From Zobellella taiwanensis (lineage in GTDB: Bacteria; Pseudomonadota; Gammaproteobacteria; Enterobacterales; Aeromonadaceae): a stretch of DNA of 64,000 nt. The notes below the pieces were generated by a model that did not search any database, was not told the DNA's origin, and saw only the letters and a list, made by a program, of their open reading frames with translations. The stretch is from contig NZ_PXYH01000001.1 of assembly GCF_003012795.1 (NCBI RefSeq), positions 248,001 through 312,000 of the forward strand, in the 5' to 3' direction. Below are positions 11,077-21,633 of the stretch, in pieces (positions within the stretch are counted from its first letter, which is position 1; every line of letters begins with the position of its first letter). The position numbers were made by a program, and so were the translations under genes.

Positions 11077-12660
11077 TTATTTCTCGCTCAGTTCCAGCTT
11101 GCTGGCCTTGATATTGAGCACGGCCAGGGCCCCCACCAGCAGGAAGATCAGGGTGGCGATGGCGGCGGCCAGGCCGAAGTCCTGGGTGCCCGAGCCCTCG
11201 AAGGCGATGCGGTAGGTGTAGCTCACCAGCAGGTCGGTATAGCCCGCGGGGGTGGTGGTGCCTATCATGTCCGGGCGCCCGTTGGTGAGCAGCTGGATCA
11301 GGACGAAGTTGTTGAAATTGAAGGCGAAGCTGGCAATCAACAGCGGCGTGAGCGGTTTCAGCAGCAGCGGCAGAGTAATGCGCAGGAAGTTGTCCAGCGG
11401 GCCGGCGCCGTCCATGGCCGAGGCTTCGTACAAATCCTCGGGAATGGCCTTCAGCAGCCCCATGCACAATATCATCATGTAGGGATAGCCCAACCAGGTG
11501 TTGACCATGACCAGCATGGCCCTGGCCAGCAGGGGATCGGTGAACCAGTCGGGACTGATGCCGAACAGACCCGAGAGCAGCATGTTGATTTCGCCGAAGC
11601 TCTGGTTGAACAGGCCCTTGAAGATCAGGATGGAGATAAAGGCCGGCACCGCATAGGGCAGGATCAGCAGCAGCCGGTAGGTGCCCTTGCCCCGGAGCGG
11701 CTCCCATTGCACCAGGCAGGCCAGCACCATGCCCACCGCCAGGGTGAAAAACACGGTCAGCCCGGAAAACAGCACCGTCCAGATGAAGATGGAGATAAAG
11801 GGCACCTGGATGCCCTTGTCCTGGAGCACCCGGAGGAAGTTGTCCCAGCCGATCACCACGGTAAAGCCGGGGCTGACCGGCTCGCCCACGAAGTGGCCCC
11901 CCTCGTCGATGGGCTGGTAAAAACCGGTGTCGAAATTGGGCGCCAGCCGCTCTCCGCTGCGCCGGTTGAGCAGCACCAGCTCGCCTTCCGGCACATAGAC
12001 GGGCTCGCTCGCGGCAAAGCGGCGCAGCGAACTCATGGTGAGCCGCTCACCGTTTGGCAGGACCACCGCCAGGGCGGACAGCGCGGCCCGGTGCTGGGTG
12101 ATCACCCGGATAGGCGCCGCCTCGCCGGCCGGCGCCTCGTGGGCCGGGCTCGCGCCCAGGGGCGCCGGCGGCGGCGCCGCCAGAGTGAAAGCGTCGCTCA
12201 GGTAGGCGTCGCCGCTGTCGTCGTCGGTCAGCCACAGCCGCCATTGGCCCTCGTCCGTTTCGTACAGGGCAAAACCCAGATCCCTGCCGCTCTGAAAGCG
12301 CTGTTGTTGCAGCACCTGCTGCACCCGCTCGAGGCTGAGCTGGTTCTTGCCGCTGTAGTTGGTAAAGGCGATGCCGATGGTGCACAGCAGCGGAAACAGC
12401 ACGAACAGGCCCATGCCCGCCAGCCCCGGGTAGACATAGCGCCAGGCATAGCTGCGCCGGTTGGCGAAGAGGTAGAGGCCGCTGCCCACCAGCACCAGGG
12501 TCAGCATGGCAAACAGCATCTCCCCCTGGGCGTACATCAGTATCACCAACCAGGCATTGACAAGGCCGACGCCAACGATGCACAGCCACTTCAGCCAGGC
12601 GAGCAGGGGCGGCCAGGCGGGAGATTTGAGAGGTAGGGTGGTCGTCTCTGATAACTGCAT
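11077..12660 (-). CDS. malF: Maltose/maltodextrin ABC permease MalF (system 1)
   Basis: A 527-residue permease of the enterobacterial type, with eight likely membrane spans and the large periplasmic P2 loop (about residues 90-275) that contacts MalE. The EAA loop is [18 protein letters not shown] near residue 400. The start at 12660 begins MQLSETTT; upstream sequence in the same frame shows no similarity. The P2 loop carries an alanine/proline-rich insert near residue 165. It lies between malE1 and malG1 in one operon. Confidence 0.95.
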   Translation of the reverse strand: MQLSETTTLPLKSPAWPPLLAWLKWLCIVGVGLVNAWLVILMYAQGEMLFAMLTLVLVGSGLYLFANRRSYAWRYVYPGLAGMGLFVLFPLLCTIGIAFTNYSGKNQLSLERVQQVLQQQRFQSGRDLGFALYETDEGQWRLWLTDDDSGDAYLSDAFTLAAPPPAPLGASPAHEAPAGEAAPIRVITQHRAALSALAVVLPNGERLTMSSLRRFAASEPVYVPEGELVLLNRRSGERLAPNFDTGFYQPIDEGGHFVGEPVSPGFTVVIGWDNFLRVLQDKGIQVPFISIFIWTVLFSGLTVFFTLAVGMVLACLVQWEPLRGKGTYRLLLILPYAVPAFISILIFKGLFNQSFGEINMLLSGLFGISPDWFTDPLLARAMLVMVNTWLGYPYMMILCMGLLKAIPEDLYEASAMDGAGPLDNFLRITLPLLLKPLTPLLIASFAFNFNNFVLIQLLTNGRPDMIGTTTPAGYTDLLVSYTYRIAFEGSGTQDFGLAAAIATLIFLLVGALAVLNIKASKLELSEK

Positions 12661-12755
12661 GATAACGCTCTGTCGATATGGTTGGGCGGGGCCACGACGC
12701 AAGTTGCCAGCGCCGGTATTGCCCGCCACCGGTGTGGCCGGTGGCGGGTTTTTCC

Positions 12756-13940
12756 TTACTTGGTGATCCGGGCGGCGGCGTCGTCGAGCGCGGCCTTCAC
12801 GTCCTGTCGGCCGCTGATGGCGTTCAGGATGGCGCTGCGCTCGGCATACCAGAAGCCAGCCATTTCCGGGATGTTGGGCATGATTTCACCCTTCATGGCG
12901 TTGTCCATGGTGGCGCCGATACGGGGGTCGCTGGACAGCGCTTTCTGGTAGGAACGCAGGGCCACGGCACCCAGCGGCTTGTCGCGGTTGACCTTGTCCA
13001 GCCCCTCGTCGGTCAGCAGGTAGTTTTCCAGGAACTCCACCGCCAGTTCCTTGTTGGGGCTGGCGGCGTTGATGCCGGCGCTGAGGATGCCGGTAAACGG
13101 CTTGGAGGGGTTGCCGTTGAGGGTGGGCAGGGTGGTCACGCCGTAGTTGATGCCGGCCTTGTCGATATTGGCCCAGGCCCAGGGACCGTTGATGGTCATG
13201 GCGGTTTCGCCCTGGTTGAAGGCCGCCTCGGCGATGGCGTAGTCCACATCGGCGGAAATATGCTTGTTGTTGACTAGATCCACCAGCGTCTGCAGGCCAC
13301 GCAGGGCGCCTGCGTTGTTCACGCCCACGTCCCTGGGATCGTAGCCTTCGCCGTTGAAGCGGAAGGCGTAACCGCCGTCGGCGGCGATCATCGGCCAGGT
13401 GAAGTAGGGCTCCTGCAGGTTCCACATGATGGCGGACTTGCCCCTGGCCCGCAGCTGGGTGTCGAGGGCCGGGATTTCCTCCCAACTGGCGGGGGGCTCG
13501 GCCAGCAGATCCTTGTTATAGATAAGCGACAGGGCCTCCACCGCCACCGGATAACCGATGAACTTGCCGTCGAACTTCACCGCGTCCCAGGTAAAGTCGT
13601 GCAGCTTGTTGCGGAAGGCCTGGCTGGGGTTGATCTCGGCCAGCAGGCCGGCCTGGGCATAGCCGCCGAAGCGGTCGTGGGCCCAGAAGATGATGTCGGG
13701 GCCGTCGCCGGAGGCGGCGACCTGCGGATACTTCTCTTCCAGCTTGTCCGGGTGCTCCACCCGTACCGGCACGCCGGTTTCCTGCTCGAACCACTGCCCC
13801 ACCTCGGCCAGGCCATTGTAGCCCTTGTCACCGTTGATCCAGATCAGCAGCCGGCCTTCCTCGATAGCGGCCAGAGCGGAGGATGACATCATCAGGCCGG
13901 CCAAGACACCGAGGGCGACCTTACCCATTGCTTTTTCCAT
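12756..13940 (-). CDS. malE: Maltose/maltodextrin-binding protein MalE (system 1)
   Basis: A 394-residue periplasmic binding protein, near the 396 of E. coli MalE. The signal peptide is about residues 1-24 ([15 protein letters not shown]...SSALA). The mature part has the ligand-cleft segments [18 protein letters not shown] and [25 protein letters not shown] ribosome site lies just upstream of the ATG at 13940. It is the first gene of malEFG, transcribed away from the pseudo-GH13/malK arm across a region with MalT and CRP boxes. Confidence 0.96.
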   Translation of the reverse strand: MEKAMGKVALGVLAGLMMSSSALAAIEEGRLLIWINGDKGYNGLAEVGQWFEQETGVPVRVEHPDKLEEKYPQVAASGDGPDIIFWAHDRFGGYAQAGLLAEINPSQAFRNKLHDFTWDAVKFDGKFIGYPVAVEALSLIYNKDLLAEPPASWEEIPALDTQLRARGKSAIMWNLQEPYFTWPMIAADGGYAFRFNGEGYDPRDVGVNNAGALRGLQTLVDLVNNKHISADVDYAIAEAAFNQGETAMTINGPWAWANIDKAGINYGVTTLPTLNGNPSKPFTGILSAGINAASPNKELAVEFLENYLLTDEGLDKVNRDKPLGAVALRSYQKALSSDPRIGATMDNAMKGEIMPNIPEMAGFWYAERSAILNAISGRQDVKAALDDAAARITK

Positions 13941-14050
13941 AGTTCCTATCCTTATCCGTGACGGGAGTTGCAAGAGCGAAAACCGTCGCATCACGGGCGG
14001 ACATGACGGATTCCGGTTATCCGCATCTTCCGCCGCGAGGACGGTACCGG

Positions 14051-14060
14051 CATCCTCCCC
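14051..14060 (-). promoter_or_regulatory. MalT box 1
   Basis: On the minus strand GGGGAGGATG matches the MalT box GGGGA(T/G)GAGG at 9 of 10 positions. It is oriented toward malE1. Confidence 0.5.
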
Positions 14061-14085
14061 CCCGCTACGCCCCCGCCCGGAAAAA

Positions 14086-14101
14086 GGTGAGCCGGCTCAC
14101 A
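14086..14101. promoter_or_regulatory. CRP box 1 in the malE-malK intergenic region
   Basis: GGTGA-GCCGGC-TCACA matches CRP half-sites at 9 of 10 positions. It lies 30 bp (start to start) from a second CRP box, echoing the multiple CRP sites between malE and malK in E. coli. Confidence 0.65.
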
Positions 14102-14115
14102 GCTTCCGCCGGTTA

Positions 14116-14131
14116 TGTGACTCACCGCACA
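14116..14131. promoter_or_regulatory. CRP box 2 in the malE-malK intergenic region
   Basis: TGTGA-CTCACC-GCACA matches CRP half-sites at 9 of 10 positions and lies centrally between the two divergent mal arms, on the same helical face as box 1 within a base or two. Confidence 0.65.
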
Positions 14132-14196
14132 GTCGGGAGTGCCGTTATCGTTAAGCGGATCACAAAAAACGCAGCCCCCCCCTGCCCCGACCCCGA

Positions 14197-14240
14197 CTTC
14201 CTCCCCCGGCCTGGGGGCCTCCTCCTCCCCGCTCCTCCCC
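14197..14240 (-). promoter_or_regulatory. MalT box cluster (three boxes)
   Basis: Minus-strand boxes are at 14197-14206 (GGGGAGGAAG, 9/10), 14221-14230 (GGGGAGGAGG, 10/10) and 14231-14240 (GGGGAGGAGC, 9/10). They match the asymmetric MalT recognition sequence in the same orientation, two of them directly adjacent. The local C-rich strand could raise chance matches, but clustering with CRP boxes in a malE/malK divergent region supports function. Confidence 0.65.
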
Positions 14241-14270
14241 CCGCAATATTTCCGTTGGTGGAGGATTTCA

Positions 14271-14288
14271 GCCCGCCGGCCGGCGGGC
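14271..14288 (+). repeat. Perfect 18-bp palindrome before the pseudo-GH13 gene
   Basis: GCCCGCCGG followed by CCGGCGGGC is a perfect inverted repeat 39 bp before the chosen start of the pseudo-GH13 gene and directly abutting an in-frame ATG at 14289. In mRNA it could form a strong hairpin affecting translation of the malK1 arm. Confidence 0.5.
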
Positions 14289-14327
14289 ATGATGAGGCCA
14301 ACGACAACCACCCCTTCGAGCCGAGCC

Positions 14328-15305
14328 ATGTCCGACACCCGCCCCTCCAGCCTGCCCCGGAACGCGACCCTGTATCGCGTGGACAGCGCCCATTTTTTCG
14401 ATGGCGATGGCGACGGCCAGGGCGATCTGGCCGGGGTATTGCGGCAACTGGACTATTTCGGCCGTTTGGGTGTGGACGGCCTGGTGCTGAGCCGGGACGA
14501 TCGGCATGGCATCCCGGAGGTGCAGTGGCAGGCGTTTGCGATCCGGCTACGACAGGCCGGGCTGTCGCTCTGGCTGGCGGAAAACCGGCACTTTCGCGCC
14601 TGGCCGGAGGGCGAGGTCCTGCCCCTGTGCACCCTGGTCGATCACGGCCCCATCGGGCTGACCCACTGGCTGGAAAAGCGGGCACAGGGCGGGCAGGCAG
14701 TCTGGGCCACCGGTGGCCCGGATCTGACCCGGGTGGTCAGCCGCTGCGGCGGCGGCGATCTCAAAGTGGCCCTGCCCTACCTGGCTCTGCTGGCCTGCCT
14801 GCCCGGCCCCATCGGCCTGTGGCAGGGCGAAGAGCTGGGCCTGCCCCACGCCGCCGAACCGGGCGACACCAGGGGTAACCGCAGCCCCCTGCCCTGGGTC
14901 GAATACCCGGAGCAAAGTCCGGTCGCGCAGCAACCCATGCAGCGCCGGGTTGCCACCGAGCACAGGGCCATGGCCGTCAGCCGCCAGGAGCAGGAACCCG
15001 AGTCCCCCCTCAACCAGTGCCGCCGCCTGCTGCAATGGCGCCGCCGGCAGCCGCTGGTGGCCAACGGCCGGATCGCCGCCACCGGCCTGCACGACGGCCT
15101 GCTGTGGGTGCAACTGGCGGGCGCGCAGCCGTCACTGACCGTGGTCCTCAACCTGCTGCCCTATCGCCAGCAGCACCGGCTGGCCCCGCTCCCGAACGGC
15201 TGGCAAACGGAGCTGATCCTCGGCCAGGCCGAACTGAGCGACGACCATCAATTGAACCTTGGCGGTTTCGCCGCCGCCATCGTCACGCCCAAGGTACAGG
15301 AGTAA
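14328..15305 (+). CDS. Shrunken GH13-like protein lacking the catalytic core (pseudoenzyme)
   Basis: A 325-residue protein related to GH13 alpha-glucosidases but about 230 residues shorter. The N-terminal strand/helix (LYRVDSAHFFDGDGDGQGDL) aligns with the usual YQIYPRSFMDANGDGIGDL. GPIGLWQGEELGLPH aligns with TPFIYQGQEIGMTN, and SPLNQCRRLLQWRRR aligns with the usual C-terminal barrel helix. The segment holding the nucleophile Asp (GFRxDAI) and acid/base Glu (VGEAN) is absent. The usual DLxxNH and NHD motifs are degraded to LWLAENRHF and GGPD. No signal peptide is seen, so it is cytosolic. Its stop lies 3 bp before malK1, implying translational coupling. No good ribosome site precedes ATG 14328; ATGs at 14289/14292 are alternatives. 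Function unknown; it cannot hydrolyse by the GH13 mechanism. Confidence 0.75.
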   Translation: MSDTRPSSLPRNATLYRVDSAHFFDGDGDGQGDLAGVLRQLDYFGRLGVDGLVLSRDDRHGIPEVQWQAFAIRLRQAGLSLWLAENRHFRAWPEGEVLPLCTLVDHGPIGLTHWLEKRAQGGQAVWATGGPDLTRVVSRCGGGDLKVALPYLALLACLPGPIGLWQGEELGLPHAAEPGDTRGNRSPLPWVEYPEQSPVAQQPMQRRVATEHRAMAVSRQEQEPESPLNQCRRLLQWRRRQPLVANGRIAATGLHDGLLWVQLAGAQPSLTVVLNLLPYRQQHRLAPLPNGWQTELILGQAELSDDHQLNLGGFAAAIVTPKVQE

Positions 15306-15308
15306 TTC

Positions 15309-17724
<2,416 letters not shown>

Positions 17725-17731
17725 ACCCCTT

Positions 17732-17768
17732 GGAGTGCGGGCGGCTCGTCCGCGCTCCCGGATTTTTT
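17732..17768 (+). terminator. Terminator-like hairpin between lamB and malM
   Basis: GGAGTGCGGG pairs with TCCGCGCTCC (10 pairs including two G-T) and is followed by a six-T run. Within one operon it probably reduces malM expression relative to lamB. Confidence 0.7.
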
Positions 17769-17802
17769 CGATCATAGGGCACCACTACAGATAGGAGGCA
17801 TC

Positions 17803-18630
17803 ATGAACAAAACGCTAGTCGCCTTGTGCCTGTTCGGCGCCGTGCTGGCCGCCCGGCCCGTGGCGGCGGCCGAGGCACCGCAGGACTTGCCGACCATCGG
17901 TCAGCAGCAGCTTGCCGCCCTGCAATGGCAGCCACTGAACCCACCGGTCACCGAAACCCTCGTGCTCGATGACGCCGGCCCCCGGCTCGACACCGGACTG
18001 GGCGAAGGGCCGGTCGCGGCCTTCACCCTGCCCGCCGACCGGGGCACCCTGGAGCTCACCCTGCACAGCCTGGTGAACGAGCACAATCAGGTCTTCGCCC
18101 CCAATGTGCTGGTGCTGGATGAACAGCTGCGGCCCGCCGCCTTCTATCCCGCCGACGCCTTTCCCTTCGCCTCCGGCCGGCTGCTGCTGGACAACCGGCT
18201 GGCAGGCAGCATCAGGTTGACGCCCATGCCGGGGCAACAACGGATCCATATACTGGTGTTCACCCGGAGCGAAGACCTGGCCCGACATACCATGATGCCC
18301 CACCCGGCCAAGGTGCATGCCCAGGCCATCGGCAACCAGCCGCCGGCCATCCCGGATGTGCGGGTGTCCCATCAGCCCCAGGGCAAGCTGCAACTGAAGG
18401 TGGCGGCCGAGCAGAAGCAGGGTGCCGTGGTCATAGGTCCGCAGCCTCTGGCGGCAACAGCAGCCAGTCCGGCCGCAGCACCCCAGCCCGAAACCGAGGC
18501 CTACTTTACCCAGGCCATCCGCGCCGCCGCCGGCCAGGGGGACATCGACAAGGCCCTGCGCCTGATGGAAGAAGCCGAGCGGCTGGGCGTCAATTCCGCC
18601 CGCCGCACCTTTGTGGAGGCGGTGAAGTAG
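17803..18630 (+). CDS. malM: Periplasmic maltose operon protein MalM
   Basis: A 275-residue MalM-family protein of unknown biochemical role in the periplasm. The signal peptide is about residues 1-22 (ending RPVAA). A proline/alanine-rich linker near residue 220 separates the main domain from a C-terminal helical segment. TAGGAGG lies before the ATG. It is the last gene of the malK-lamB-malM arm and is followed by a strong terminator. Confidence 0.9.
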   Translation: MNKTLVALCLFGAVLAARPVAAAEAPQDLPTIGQQQLAALQWQPLNPPVTETLVLDDAGPRLDTGLGEGPVAAFTLPADRGTLELTLHSLVNEHNQVFAPNVLVLDEQLRPAAFYPADAFPFASGRLLLDNRLAGSIRLTPMPGQQRIHILVFTRSEDLARHTMMPHPAKVHAQAIGNQPPAIPDVRVSHQPQGKLQLKVAAEQKQGAVVIGPQPLAATAASPAAAPQPETEAYFTQAIRAAAGQGDIDKALRLMEEAERLGVNSARRTFVEAVK

Positions 18631-18660
18631 CCGTCCTGCCTACTGACTTTCCTTGTGTTT

Positions 18661-18685
18661 GGGTGTGCACTGCACACCCTTTTTT
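18661..18685 (+). terminator. Rho-independent terminator after malM
   Basis: GGGTGTGC pairs with GCACACCC around a three-base loop and is followed by six T. It ends the malK arm. Confidence 0.85.
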
Positions 18686-18833
18686 CATCCATGCCGGCAG
18701 CACCACCCGCCCCAGGCACAAAAACTGTGATCGGACACGGTTAAATGGGGGCTGCGGTTGTGCTCGTTACCGCCCCGGGTAGGATGTGGGTAGAATATTC
18801 CGACCGAGCAACAGGGGAACCGAAGACCTCGCC

Positions 18834-21545
18834 ATGCTGATCCCGTCCAAACTGAACCGGCCGTCACGGCTGCATCACACCCTGCTACGCCCGCGGCTGC
18901 TGACCCTGCTGAGCCAGGCCGAGCATTATCCGCTGATCCTGCTGCATTGCCCGGCCGGCTACGGCAAAACCACCCTGGCGGCCCAGTGGACCGACGATCA
19001 CGAGCATCTGGGCTGGTATTCCCTGGACGAAAGCGACAACGATCCCCAGCGCTTCGGCCACTACCTGATCGCCGCCCTGGCCCGGGCCACCGGTCAGGCC
19101 TGCCCCAAGACCCTGGCCATGGCGGAGAAGCGCCAGTTCAGCAAGCTCAACACCCTGTTCGGGCAGCTGTTCGAGGAGCTGGCCGGCTGGCACACCCCCA
19201 CCCTGCTGGTGCTGGACGACTATCACCTGCTCCGGGAGGAGCTGATCCACGACGGATTGCGCTTTTTCCTGCGCCATATGCCCGAGTCCTTCAGCCTGCT
19301 GGTGGTCTCCCGCACCCAGCCGCCGCTCGGCATCGCCAATCTGCGGGTACGGGGCCAGCTGTTCGAAATAGACAGCAGGCAGTTAGCCTTCAACCACCAG
19401 GAAACCGGCCAGTTTTTCCGGCAGCGGCTGGCCACCCCCCTGGCCGAAGCCGATTCGGCCCGGTTGTGCGACGATGTCGAAGGCTGGCCTACCGCCCTGC
19501 AACTGATCGCCCTCTCTTCCAGCCAGGGCCATCTCAAGCCCCAGCAGTCGGCCCAGCGCCTGGCCGGGCTTAACCAGGCGCATCTGCGGGATTACCTGGA
19601 GGAAGAAGTGCTGGACAGGGTGGATCCGGCCACCCGCGATTTCCTGCTGCGCTGCTCGATGCTGCGCTCGCTCAACGCCGCCCTGGCCAACCGGCTGACG
19701 GGGCGGGAAGACGGCCAACTGCTGCTGGAGAATCTGGAACGCCAGGGCCTCTTCACCCAGCGGCTGGATGCGGAAGGGGTCTGGTTTCGCTTTCACCCCT
19801 TGTTCACCCAGTTTCTGTCCCACCAACGGGAGCGGGAGCAGCCGGGCCAGGGCCTGCAACTGCACGGCCTGGCGGCCCGCGCCTGGCTGGAGCAGGCGTT
19901 TCCGGTGGAGGCGCTCTACCATTGCCTGGCCGCCAATGATCCCGCCCTCTTGCAACAGCTGCTGCTGGAGCACGGCTGGCCGCTGTTCCACAGCGGTGAA
20001 CTGCAGCTGCTGGAGCACAGCCTCGACCAGTTGCCCGAAAGCCGGCTGCTGCTTTCCTCCAGTCTGGTGCTGCTGCGCGCCTGGCTGGCCCAGAGCCAGC
20101 ATCGCTATCCCGAGGTGGAACTGCAGCTCGGCCGCGCCGAACAGGCGATGGCGGCCGAAGGGCTGATCCTGGCGCCCGGGGACAGGGCCGAATTCCAGGC
20201 ACTGCGCGCCCAGGTAGCCATCAACGCCGGCCAGCCCCACCAGGCCCTGGCCCTGGCGGAAGAAGCCCTCGCCCAGTTGCCGGCCGATCGCAGCCACAGC
20301 CGGGTGGTGGCCACCACCGTCACCGGCGAGGTCTATCACTGCCTGGGACAGCTGACCCGGGCCCTGCCGGTCATGCAGCAATGCGAGGCCATGGCCCGCC
20401 GCTACGGCATCTACCACCAGGCCCTGTGGGCCATGCTGCAACAGAGCGAGATACTACTGGCCCAGGGCTACCTGCAGGCCGCCTTCGAAATACAGGACAG
20501 GGCCTTCGAACTGGTGCAGGAGCAGCACCTGGGCCAGGTGCCGCTGCATGAGTTTCTGCTGTATCTGCGCTCCCGGGTGCTGTGGAGCTGGCATCGCCTG
20601 GACGAGTCCGAAAGCGCCGCCCGCCGGGGGCTGGAAGTGCTGGAGGATCTCTCGCCCCAGCAGCAGCTCAAATGCAGGACCATGCTGGTGAAGATTTCCC
20701 TGGTGCGCGGCGACGTGGACAATGCCCGGGTACACCTCCAGCACTGTGAACAACTGCTGCGGGGGGGACATTTCCACATGGACTGGGTGGCCAGCGTGGA
20801 TCAGACCCGGCTGCTGCTGTGGCAACTGGTGGGCGACGAGGCCGCCACCCGCCATTGGCTGGCCGAGGCCCAGGCCCCGGAAGGCGACACCAACCACTTC
20901 CAGCAAGCCCAGTGGCGCAACCTGGCCCGGGCCCATATGCTGGCCGGCAATCCCGACGCCGCTCTGGAATTGCTGCAACAGCGCAACGACACCGCCCGCC
21001 GGCTACAGTTGGTGAGCGATCTCAACCGCAACCTTATCCTGCAGGCCCACCTGCACCTGCGCCGGCACGAAACTGATGAAGCGCGCCAGTGCCTGCTGGA
21101 AGCCCTGACCCTGGCCAACCGCACCGGTTTCATCAGCCACTTTATCCTGGAGGGGGAAGCGCTGGGCCAGTTGCTGCGCCAACTGGCCGCCCAGGCCGCG
21201 CTGGACGACATGACCCGGCACCGGGCCCAACGGCTGCTGAAGGAGCTGAGCCAGCACCAGCACCGGCACCGGTCTGCCCACTTCGACGAGGCCTTCGTGG
21301 AAAAACTGCTGACCCACCCCCAGGTGCCCGAACTGGTGCGCACCAGCCCGCTGACCCAGCGGGAATGGCAGGTGCTGGGACTTATCTACGCCGGTTACAA
21401 CAACGAACAGATCGCCGCCGAGCTGGACGTGGCCGCCACCACCATCAAGACCCATATCCGCAACCTCTACCAGAAGCTCGGCATCAACCACCGCCAGGAG
21501 GCGATAGCCCAGGCCAAGAGCCTGCTGGAACTGATGGGATACTGA
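18834..21545 (+). CDS. malT: Maltotriose-responsive transcriptional activator MalT
   Basis: A 903-residue STAND-family activator (E. coli MalT is 901) binding ATP and maltotriose and activating mal promoters. The Walker A CPAGYGKTTLAAQW is near residues 39-52. Central helical repeats form the sugar-sensor region. The C-terminal LuxR-type helix-turn-helix is LTQREWQVLGLIYAGYNNEQ and onward, near residues 840-895. The start at 18834 gives the typical MLIPSKLNRP. A TGTGA half-site about 105 bp upstream could be a weak CRP site. It is adjacent to its target operon malK-lamB-malM. Confidence 0.97.
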   Translation: MLIPSKLNRPSRLHHTLLRPRLLTLLSQAEHYPLILLHCPAGYGKTTLAAQWTDDHEHLGWYSLDESDNDPQRFGHYLIAALARATGQACPKTLAMAEKRQFSKLNTLFGQLFEELAGWHTPTLLVLDDYHLLREELIHDGLRFFLRHMPESFSLLVVSRTQPPLGIANLRVRGQLFEIDSRQLAFNHQETGQFFRQRLATPLAEADSARLCDDVEGWPTALQLIALSSSQGHLKPQQSAQRLAGLNQAHLRDYLEEEVLDRVDPATRDFLLRCSMLRSLNAALANRLTGREDGQLLLENLERQGLFTQRLDAEGVWFRFHPLFTQFLSHQREREQPGQGLQLHGLAARAWLEQAFPVEALYHCLAANDPALLQQLLLEHGWPLFHSGELQLLEHSLDQLPESRLLLSSSLVLLRAWLAQSQHRYPEVELQLGRAEQAMAAEGLILAPGDRAEFQALRAQVAINAGQPHQALALAEEALAQLPADRSHSRVVATTVTGEVYHCLGQLTRALPVMQQCEAMARRYGIYHQALWAMLQQSEILLAQGYLQAAFEIQDRAFELVQEQHLGQVPLHEFLLYLRSRVLWSWHRLDESESAARRGLEVLEDLSPQQQLKCRTMLVKISLVRGDVDNARVHLQHCEQLLRGGHFHMDWVASVDQTRLLLWQLVGDEAATRHWLAEAQAPEGDTNHFQQAQWRNLARAHMLAGNPDAALELLQQRNDTARRLQLVSDLNRNLILQAHLHLRRHETDEARQCLLEALTLANRTGFISHFILEGEALGQLLRQLAAQAALDDMTRHRAQRLLKELSQHQHRHRSAHFDEAFVEKLLTHPQVPELVRTSPLTQREWQVLGLIYAGYNNEQIAAELDVAATTIKTHIRNLYQKLGINHRQEAIAQAKSLLELMGY

Positions 21546-21606
21546 GCACCGGGCCGTTGTCAGCCGTCTGAAGCCGATCAACGACCGACTGTCTCTTTAT
21601 CCGAGG

Positions 21607-21632
21607 AGACCGGAGCACCGGTCTGCGTTTTT
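21607..21632 (+). terminator. Terminator after malT
   Basis: AGACCGG pairs with CCGGTCT around a four-base loop and is followed by GCG and five T. It lies immediately before the convergent ovoA stop. Confidence 0.75.
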
Positions 21633-21633
21633 C

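Noticed and set aside
14256-14265. Plus-strand MalT box facing malK
   Set aside because: GTGGAGGATT-like sequence matches only about 7 of 10 positions, no better than chance in this G-rich stretch.
18726-18741. CRP box before malT
   Set aside because: TGTGA is present but the second half-site (ACGGT) does not match; noted only as a possible weak site.
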